DNA of 13,424 nucleotides. Origin: Paracoccaceae bacterium (GTDB lineage Bacteria > Pseudomonadota > Alphaproteobacteria > Rhodobacterales > Rhodobacteraceae). The position numbers were made by a program, and so were the translations under genes. Where the stretch lies: contig SKMI01000139.1 of NCBI GenBank assembly GCA_007121115.1, positions 1-13,424 of the forward strand. Reading direction: 5' to 3'. Shown here piece after piece: positions 6,343-11,519 of this stretch (positions are counted from its first letter, which is position 1; every line of letters starts with the position of its first letter). The notes beneath the pieces are model-generated. The model made no database searches. It had not been told where the DNA came from and saw only the letters and a program-made list of their open reading frames with translations.

Positions 6343-9300
6343 ATGAAGGACGGGGCGGGCGCTTCGGTGCGTCTGGGCGGCGCACCCGAGGGCTATGACG
6401 CGGCGCTGCTGGCGCGCGAGGTGGCCCGCGCCGAGGGGCCGGTCATCCATGTGGCACGCGACGACCGACGCGCGGCGGCCATGCAACGCGCGCTGGGGTT
6501 CATGGCGCCGGACCTGACCGTGCTGCACTTCCCGGCCTGGGACTGTCTGCCCTATGACCGGGTTTCGCCCGCGCCGGGGCTGGCGGCGCAGCGCATGGCG
6601 GTGCTGGCCGCGCTGGCGGCGGGCGCGGTGCCGGGGCGGTTCGTGCTGCTGACCACGCTGTCGGGCGCGTCGCAACGGGTGCCGGCGCGCGATGTGGTGG
6701 CGGGGGCGTCCTTTGTGGCGCAGGTGGGACGGCGCGTCGATGAGGCCGGGTTGCTCGCGTATCTGGCGCGCATGGGTTTTGTGGCGGTGCCCACCGTGAC
6801 GGGGCCGGGCGAGTTTGCGGTGCGCGGCGGGATCATCGACATATTCCCGCCCGGCGAGGGCGGGCCGGTTCGGCTGGACCTGTTCGGCGATGTGCTGGAC
6901 GGGGCGCGGCGCTTCGATGCCGAGACCCAGCGCACCACCGAGAAGCTGGAGCGGGTGGAACTGGCGCCGGTCTCGGAGGTGATCCTGGACGAGGATGCGA
7001 TCGCCCGCTTTCGCCAGCGCTACCGGGCCGAGTTCGGCGCGGCGGGGCAGTCCGATCCGCTCTATGAAGCCGTCAGCGCCGGGCGCAAGCATCAGGGGAT
7101 GGAGCACTGGCTGCCCTTCTTCCACGAGCGGCTGGAGACGCTGTTCGACTATCTGCCCGCAGCGCCGGTCACGCTGGACGACCAGATCGCGGCAGCGCAG
7201 GAGGCGCGCTGGGCGGCAATCACCGACCAGCATGACGCGCGGCGCGAGGCGATGTCTGCGCGCGGGCAGATGGACACGGTCTACAAGCCCTGCCCGCCGG
7301 AACTGCTGTATCTGGATCGCGATGCCTGGGACGCAGCGCTCGGCGCGCGCCGGGTGGTCGGTTTCAGCCCGCTGCCGCAGGCGCCCGGCCCCGGTGTGCT
7401 GGATGCGGGCGGGCGCGCGGGGCGCAGCTTTGCCGCCGAGCGACAGCAGGAGGGCGTCAACCTGTTCGCGGCGCTGGGCGACCATGTGAAAGCGCGGCGC
7501 CCAAAGGGTCATGTGGTGGTGGCCAGCCAGTCAGAGGGCGCGCGCGAGCGGTTGGCGGGGCTGCTGGCGGATGCGGGTGCGCCGGAGGCGCAGCCCATTG
7601 CCGACGCGCGCGATCTGCCGGACCTGCCGAAGGGCGGGGCAGGGGGCCTCTATCTCGCGGTCTGGGAACTGGAGGCGGGGTTCGAGGCGCCCGGGCTCAC
7701 GGTCATCTCGGAGGCCGACGTGCTGGGCGACCGGCTGGTGGGCCGGGCGCGCAAGCGCAAGCGGGCCGAGAACTTCCTGACCGAGGCGCAGGCGCTCTCG
7801 CCCGGCGATCTGGTCGTGCATGTGGACCACGGGGTGGGGCGCTACAAGGGTCTGGAAACCGTCACCGCCATGGGCGCGCCGCATGAATGCCTGGCGCTTG
7901 AATACGCGGGCGGCGACCGGCTGTTCCTGCCGGTGGAGAACATCGAGCTTCTGTCGCGCTTCGGCCATGAGGAAGGGCTGCTGGACAAGCTTGGCGGCGG
8001 CGCCTGGCAGGCCAAGAAGGCGAAGCTGAAGAACCGCATCCGCGAGATCGCCGACAAGCTGATCCGCATCGCCGCCGAGCGCGAGCTGCGCCGCGCCCCG
8101 GTCTTCGACCCGCCCGAGGGCGCGTGGGATGCGTTCTGCGCCCGCTTCCCCTATGCCGAGACCGACGACCAGTTGCGCGCCATCGAGGACGTGCTGGAAG
8201 ACCTGCAGGCCGGCCGCCCCATGGACCGGCTGGTGGTCGGCGATGTGGGCTTCGGCAAGACCGAGGTGGCCATGCGCGCGGCTTTTGTCGCCGCGATGTC
8301 CGGGGTGCAGGTGGCGCTGATCGCGCCCACCACGCTGCTGGCGCGCCAGCACTACAAGACCTTTGCCGAGCGCTTCCGGGGCTTCCCGCTGCAGGTGCGC
8401 CCGCTGTCGCGCTTCGTGAGCGCCAAGGAGGCGGCGGCCACACGCGCGGGGCTGGCGGACGGGTCGGTGGATATCGTCATCGGCACCCACGCGCTGCTGG
8501 CCAAGGGGGTGAAGTTCCGGGACCTGGGCCTGCTGATCATAGACGAGGAGCAGCATTTCGGCGTCAATCACAAGGAAAAGCTGAAGGCCCTGCGCTCGGA
8601 CGTGCATGTGCTGACGCTGACCGCAACGCCGATCCCGCGCACGCTGCAACTGTCGCTTTCGGGGGTGCGGGACCTGTCGCTGATCTCCACCCCGCCCATC
8701 GACCGGCTGGCGATCCGCACTTATGTCAGCGAATTCGATAGCGTGACCCTGCGCGAGGCGCTGTTGCGCGAACGCTACCGGGGCGGGCAGTCGTTCTTCG
8801 TGGTGCCGCGCGTGGCCGACCTGCCGGAGATAGAGGACTGGTTACGCGAACACGTCCCGGAAGTCAGCTTCATCACCGCCCACGGGCAGCTTGCGGCGGG
8901 CGATCTGGATGCGCGGATGAACGCGGTCTATGACGGCAAGTATGATGTGCTGCTGGCCACGACCATCGTGGAATCGGGCCTCGATATCCCCACGGCCAAC
9001 ACCATGATCATCTACCGCGCCGACATGTTCGGGCTGGCGCAGCTTTACCAGATCCGGGGCCGGGTGGGGCGCGCCAAGACGCGGGCCTATTGCTACCTGA
9101 CCACCAGGCCCCGGACGCCGCTGACCCCGCAGGCGGAAAAGCGGCTGCGGCTGCTGGCCAGCCTCGATCAGTTGGGCGCGGGTTTCACGCTGGCCAGCCA
9201 GGACATGGACCTGCGCGGCGCGGGCAATATCCTGGGCGAGGAGCAATCCGGCCATATCCGCGAGGTCGGCTACGAGCTTTACCAGCAGATGCTGGAGGAG

Positions 9301-9810
9301 ACGCTGTCCAAACTGCGCGCGGGCGAGATCGACGCGCCCGGCGATGCCGACGGCCAGTGGGCGCCGCAGATCAACCTCGGGGTTCCGGTGCTGATACCCG
9401 AAGACTACGTGCCCGATCTGGACGTGCGACTGGGGCTTTACCGGCGGCTTTCAGCGCTGGAAGGCAAGGTCGAGCTGGAGGGCTTCGCCGCCGAGCTGAT
9501 CGACCGTTTCGGCAAGCTGCCCGCGGAGGTGACGACGCTCCTGCAGGTCATCCGCATCAAGGGGATGTGCAAGCGCGCAGGCATCGCGCGGCTGGACGCC
9601 GGGCCGAAGGGCGCGACGGTGCAGTTTCACAACGATACCTTCGCCAACCCCGCCGGGTTGGTGGATTTCGTGCGGGCGCAGGATGGGCAGGCGAAGGTGC
9701 GGGACAACCGGATCGTCCTGCGCCGGGACTGGAAGGACGACCGCGACAAACTGCGCGGCGCCTTCGCAATCGCGCGCGACCTGGCCCGGGCAGCGAAGGC
9801 TGCAGCCTGA
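6343..9810 (+). CDS. mfd: transcription-repair coupling factor Mfd
   Basis: This is a complete 1155-residue Mfd, close to the usual length of about 1150. Mfd binds RNA polymerase stalled at DNA lesions, pushes it off with its translocase and recruits UvrA for nucleotide excision repair. The N-terminal third is the UvrB-like region (AWDCLPYDRVSP, GIIDIFPPG). The RNA polymerase-interacting CarD-like domain begins near 485 (LSPGDLVVHVDHGVGRYKG). Helicase motifs follow: Walker A GDVGFGKTE (633-641), DEEQ (734-737), motif III TLTATPIPRT (758-767) and motif VI QIRGRVGR (903-910). The TRCF C-terminal domain follows. I chose ATG 6343, with AGGGG 7 nt upstream. The same frame is open back to 6202, but that part crosses the hairpin element and reads as Arg/Ala-rich noise; ATG 6319 would add eight residues. 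It appears to stand alone, not in an operon. Confidence 0.97.
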   Translation: MKDGAGASVRLGGAPEGYDAALLAREVARAEGPVIHVARDDRRAAAMQRALGFMAPDLTVLHFPAWDCLPYDRVSPAPGLAAQRMAVLAALAAGAVPGRFVLLTTLSGASQRVPARDVVAGASFVAQVGRRVDEAGLLAYLARMGFVAVPTVTGPGEFAVRGGIIDIFPPGEGGPVRLDLFGDVLDGARRFDAETQRTTEKLERVELAPVSEVILDEDAIARFRQRYRAEFGAAGQSDPLYEAVSAGRKHQGMEHWLPFFHERLETLFDYLPAAPVTLDDQIAAAQEARWAAITDQHDARREAMSARGQMDTVYKPCPPELLYLDRDAWDAALGARRVVGFSPLPQAPGPGVLDAGGRAGRSFAAERQQEGVNLFAALGDHVKARRPKGHVVVASQSEGARERLAGLLADAGAPEAQPIADARDLPDLPKGGAGGLYLAVWELEAGFEAPGLTVISEADVLGDRLVGRARKRKRAENFLTEAQALSPGDLVVHVDHGVGRYKGLETVTAMGAPHECLALEYAGGDRLFLPVENIELLSRFGHEEGLLDKLGGGAWQAKKAKLKNRIREIADKLIRIAAERELRRAPVFDPPEGAWDAFCARFPYAETDDQLRAIEDVLEDLQAGRPMDRLVVGDVGFGKTEVAMRAAFVAAMSGVQVALIAPTTLLARQHYKTFAERFRGFPLQVRPLSRFVSAKEAAATRAGLADGSVDIVIGTHALLAKGVKFRDLGLLIIDEEQHFGVNHKEKLKALRSDVHVLTLTATPIPRTLQLSLSGVRDLSLISTPPIDRLAIRTYVSEFDSVTLREALLRERYRGGQSFFVVPRVADLPEIEDWLREHVPEVSFITAHGQLAAGDLDARMNAVYDGKYDVLLATTIVESGLDIPTANTMIIYRADMFGLAQLYQIRGRVGRAKTRAYCYLTTRPRTPLTPQAEKRLRLLASLDQLGAGFTLASQDMDLRGAGNILGEEQSGHIREVGYELYQQMLEETLSKLRAGEIDAPGDADGQWAPQINLGVPVLIPEDYVPDLDVRLGLYRRLSALEGKVELEGFAAELIDRFGKLPAEVTTLLQVIRIKGMCKRAGIARLDAGPKGATVQFHNDTFANPAGLVDFVRAQDGQAKVRDNRIVLRRDWKDDRDKLRGAFAIARDLARAAKAAA

Positions 9811-9821
9811 GGTCGACGCCC

Positions 9822-9849
9822 TTCCGATGGCGCGTATCCTCCCTATATG
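9822..9849 (+). promoter_or_regulatory. possible promoter of the small coiled-coil gene
   Basis: TTCCGA (9822-9827) and TATATG (9844-9849), separated by 16 nt, are weak matches to the -35 and -10 elements. This is the only AT-rich spot in the 69-nt gap after mfd, and it lies about 30 nt before the start codon. The -10 part is the more convincing; the -35 part is poor. The gap otherwise holds the ribosome binding site AGGAGG (9868-9873). Confidence 0.3.
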
Positions 9850-9879
9850 TAGGCCACACATTATCAGAGGAGGATATCC

Positions 9880-10164
9880 ATGGACCGCGATGCCTATGTC
9901 GACAAGATGAAGGCCCAGATCGATCAGTGGAATGCCCAGATCGACCAGTTCCAGGCCCAGGCCCGCAAGGCCGAGGCGGATACCCGCATCGAGTACGAAA
10001 AACAGATCGAGGAAATGCGCAAACAGCGCGACGAGGCCGAGAGCAAGATGCGCGAGGCCCGCGACGCCTCCGAGGCCGCCTGGGACGACATGCGCAAGGG
10101 ATTCATGTCGGCCTGGGATGACATGAACAAGGCGTTTTCGGATGCGATGAAGCGTTTCGGCTGA
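9880..10164 (+). CDS. small charged coiled-coil protein (possibly sll1863-type stress protein)
   Basis: This 94-residue protein is soluble, with no signal peptide or membrane helix. Residues 2-65 are almost entirely charged or polar, with heptad-like hydrophobic positions (MKAQIDQWNAQIDQF, then IEYEKQIEEMRKQRDEAESK), so a long coiled coil is expected. The C-terminal part contains two copies of an amphipathic unit, AWDDMRKGF (67-75) and AWDDMNKAF (78-86), in an 11-residue phase. The start is secure: AGGAGG stands 6 nt before ATG 9880. It resembles small proteins that I recall being filed as the sll1863 stress-response family, but that is from memory and says little about mechanism. It follows mfd by 69 nt, with a possible promoter of its own, and is followed by a GC-rich hairpin and repeat copy B. 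Confidence 0.8.
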   Translation: MDRDAYVDKMKAQIDQWNAQIDQFQAQARKAEADTRIEYEKQIEEMRKQRDEAESKMREARDASEAAWDDMRKGFMSAWDDMNKAFSDAMKRFG

Positions 10165-10170
10165 GCATCC

Positions 10171-10198
10171 CCGCCCGGCGTGGTCGCGCGCCGGGCGG
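10171..10198 (+). terminator. GC-rich hairpin after the coiled-coil gene
   Basis: CCGCCCGGCG (10171-10180) pairs perfectly with CGCCGGGCGG (10189-10198) around an 8-nt loop, starting 6 nt after the stop codon. The position and stability fit a transcript end. No T-tract follows, so it is either a poor intrinsic terminator, a rho-assisted end or an RNA-stabilising structure. It overlaps the first bases of repeat copy B. Confidence 0.45.
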
Positions 10199-10276
10199 CG
10201 CCCCCGAAGCGCGCCGAAAACGAAATTGGGGGGCGAGCGGGCGGGGCGCTTTGCGGCCGACCGCGAAGGGGGCGCC
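10194..10276 (+). repeat. structured intergenic repeat, copy B
   Basis: This is the second copy of the element at 403-472. The shared left module is GGCGGCGCCCCCGAAG (10194-10209), and the loop is also similar (GAAAACGAAATTGGGG against GAAGCGTATCGGGG). The outer arms are GGCGCCCCC (10197-10205) and GGGGGCGCC (10268-10276). The inner arms are AAGCGCGCC (10207-10215) and GGGGCGCTT (10243-10251), with one mismatch. Like copy A it lies shortly after a + strand stop codon (29 nt). The rest of the 10165-10337 gap, from 10277 on, shows nothing beyond the ribosome binding site of the next gene. Confidence 0.5.
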
Positions 10277-10337
10277 GGTTGATCCAACGCAGACGCCGCC
10301 GCGTAGCATCATGGTATCCGATGCAACGGAGGACGCC

Positions 10338-10742
10338 ATGCGCAACGCCCTGTCTGCCCTGCTTCTCACCCTCCTGCTGCTGCCAAATCCGGCAACCGCT
10401 GACGAGACCGCCATCCAGGGCGTGATTTCCAGCCAGATCGAGGCGTTCCGCGCGGATGATTTCGTCGACGCCTTCGACTTCGCCTCGCCCAATATCCGGC
10501 GCCAGTTCGGCACGCCCGAGCGCTTCGGGCGCATGGTGCGCCAAGGCTATCCCATGGTCCACCGCCCCGAAACCTTGCGCTTCGGCGATCTGCGCGAAGA
10601 GCGCGGGCGGCTGTGGCAACGGGTGATCGTCACCGACGCCAGCGGGCAGACGCATCTTCTGGACTACAACATGCTGGAGACCGACAGCGGCTGGCGGATC
10701 AACGGCGTGGTGCTTGTGCCGTCCTCCGGGGTGGGGGCATAA
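10338..10742 (+). CDS. exported DUF4864 family protein
   Basis: This is a 134-residue protein with an N-terminal signal peptide: MRNALSALLLTLLLLPNPATA, with cleavage expected before Asp22. The mature part (ISSQIEAFRADDFVDAFDFASPNIRRQFGTPERFGRMVRQGYPMV...) matches the DUF4864 pattern, a small cystatin/NTF2-sized domain of unknown role found in alphaproteobacteria and cyanobacteria. I chose ATG 10338: GGAGG lies 5 nt upstream and the signal peptide begins there. The frame is open back to 10251, but that part runs through intergenic repeat sequence. It is probably periplasmic. Its stop lies 3 nt from the stop of the convergent DUF1330 gene, so the two transcripts must overlap. Confidence 0.85.
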   Translation: MRNALSALLLTLLLLPNPATADETAIQGVISSQIEAFRADDFVDAFDFASPNIRRQFGTPERFGRMVRQGYPMVHRPETLRFGDLREERGRLWQRVIVTDASGQTHLLDYNMLETDSGWRINGVVLVPSSGVGA

Positions 10743-10745
10743 ACG

Positions 10746-11039
10746 TCACGGCGCCCAGCCCTCGACAATCACCAGATCGGCGTCCGATACCGGATCGCGC
10801 AGGGCCCTGGCGGCCTGATACTCGGGGCTGTCATAGCAGGCGCGCGCGGTGGCCAGATCGGCGAACTCGATCACCACGGTGCGCGCGCGGCTGGCACCTT
10901 CGCGCACCTCCTGCGCTCCGCCGCGCACCAGAAACCGTGCGCCGTATTTCTTGAAAGCCGCGGCATTGGCCGCCCGGTATCGGGCGTAGGCGTCCGGGTC
11001 GCGGACATCGACATGGGCAACCCAATAGGCGCGGGGCAT
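10746..11039 (-). CDS. DUF1330 family protein
   Basis: This 97-residue, complete cytoplasmic protein has the dimeric ferredoxin-like fold expected of DUF1330. The family pattern is clear: MPRAYWVAHVDVRDPDAYARY at the start, then FLVRGG, VVIEFADLATARACYDSPEYQAA and a closing VIVEGW. Members resemble antibiotic-biosynthesis monooxygenase and EthD-like domains, but no enzymatic activity has been settled that I know of. The start at 11039 has GGGAG 6 nt upstream. It is divergent from the 95-aa gene; an FNR-type box lies 54 nt ahead of its start codon. A TAAAAC (11063 down to 11058) is correctly placed to serve as a -10 element with the box at about -42. Confidence 0.88.
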   Translation of the reverse strand: MPRAYWVAHVDVRDPDAYARYRAANAAAFKKYGARFLVRGGAQEVREGASRARTVVIEFADLATARACYDSPEYQAARALRDPVSDADLVIVEGWAP

Positions 11040-11086
11040 AGATGACTCCCGTTTGCTGTTTTACTGCGCGAAGAAAAGCCGCAGAA

Positions 11087-11100
11087 TTGCCCTGGATCAA
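11087..11100. promoter_or_regulatory. FNR/Anr (FnrL)-type binding site
   Basis: TTGCCCTGGATCAA matches the FNR-family consensus TTGAT-N4-ATCAA at 8 of 10 defined positions, with the right half perfect. It lies in the 177-nt region between two divergent genes. Measured from its centre (11093.5), a TAAAAC on the - strand at 11063-11058 would put the site near -42 of a start at about 11051, the usual class II activator position for the DUF1330 gene. It could also act on the + strand 95-aa gene, whose ATG is 123 nt away. The match is by eye; chance occurrence cannot be excluded. Confidence 0.5.
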
Positions 11101-11127
11101 GGCAGCGGTGGCAATTCCCTGCCTTTT
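11099..11127 (+). terminator. hairpin with T run ahead of the 95-aa gene (terminator or attenuator-like)
   Basis: AAGGCAG (11099-11105) pairs with CTGCCTT (11119-11125) around a 13-nt loop, and the T run is TTTT at 11124-11127. In the + direction this looks like a short intrinsic terminator or an attenuator in the leader of the 95-aa gene. It might also stop read-through from the DUF4864 gene. The stem overlaps the right end of the FNR-type box by two bases. The stem is short, so the call is tentative. Otherwise this 11040-11216 gap holds only the ribosome binding sites. Confidence 0.35.
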
Positions 11128-11216
11128 GGTACACGCCCACGTCAGATCACGGTTCAAGAAAGCGCCCAGAGGCCCCATATGAGTGGATGAGGCACCGCAC
11201 AACCAGGAGAGGAATC

Positions 11217-11504
11217 ATGTCCGACCGTTTCGACCCGATGACCCTTTGGACCCGCAATACCGTGGTCTGGGTCCGGTTCTGGCAGGCACAGAACGAGATG
11301 TGGCTGCGCATGATGGGACGCATGGCTGAAGCGATGCCGCATCAGGACAGCCATGAACTTGCCGCCGAGGCCGAGGCGCTGTGTTCGGAAGACGCGAAGC
11401 AGCGCAAGCCCGCGCCGCAGCGGCGCAAGCCTGCGGCCCGGGCCAAGCCCGCCACTGCGAAGGCGCAACCGTCCGAAAAGGATCTGGCCACCACCGCAGG
11501 CTGA
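11217..11504 (+). CDS. small Trp-rich protein with basic Lys/Pro/Ala tail, function unknown
   Basis: This 95-residue protein starts at ATG 11217, with AGGAGAGGA just upstream. The frame is also open from 11187, but that start has no good ribosome binding site. Residues 1-40 form one predicted amphipathic helix with four Trp and five Met (LWTRNTVVWVRFWQAQNEMW, then LRMMGRM). Residues 41-60 are acidic. Residues 62-87 are a disordered basic tail rich in Lys, Arg, Pro and Ala, like histone-H1-type or PhaM/phasin-associated tails. I do not recognise the family. The layout of a surface-binding helix plus a DNA- or polyanion-binding tail suggests a granule- or membrane-associated nucleoid protein, but this is inference from composition only. 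An FNR-type box and a hairpin lie upstream. It converges on the capsule gene, with 15 nt between stops. Confidence 0.7.
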   Translation: MSDRFDPMTLWTRNTVVWVRFWQAQNEMWLRMMGRMAEAMPHQDSHELAAEAEALCSEDAKQRKPAPQRRKPAARAKPATAKAQPSEKDLATTAG

Positions 11505-11519
11505 CGCCCGCACTGCGAC

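Noticed and set aside
6169..7512. A 447-codon - strand frame opposite the first third of mfd.
   Set aside because: Its composition is Arg/His/Pro-rich with no recognisable motif, while the + strand encodes a full-length Mfd.
7531..8649. A 372-codon - strand frame opposite the helicase part of mfd.
   Set aside because: It is a shadow of the conserved Mfd motifs on the + strand, with a His/Arg/Gln-rich sequence and no domain.
10251..10337. A 29-codon extension of the DUF4864 protein.
   Set aside because: It would bury the signal peptide inside the protein and run through repeat copy B; GGAGG precedes ATG 10338.
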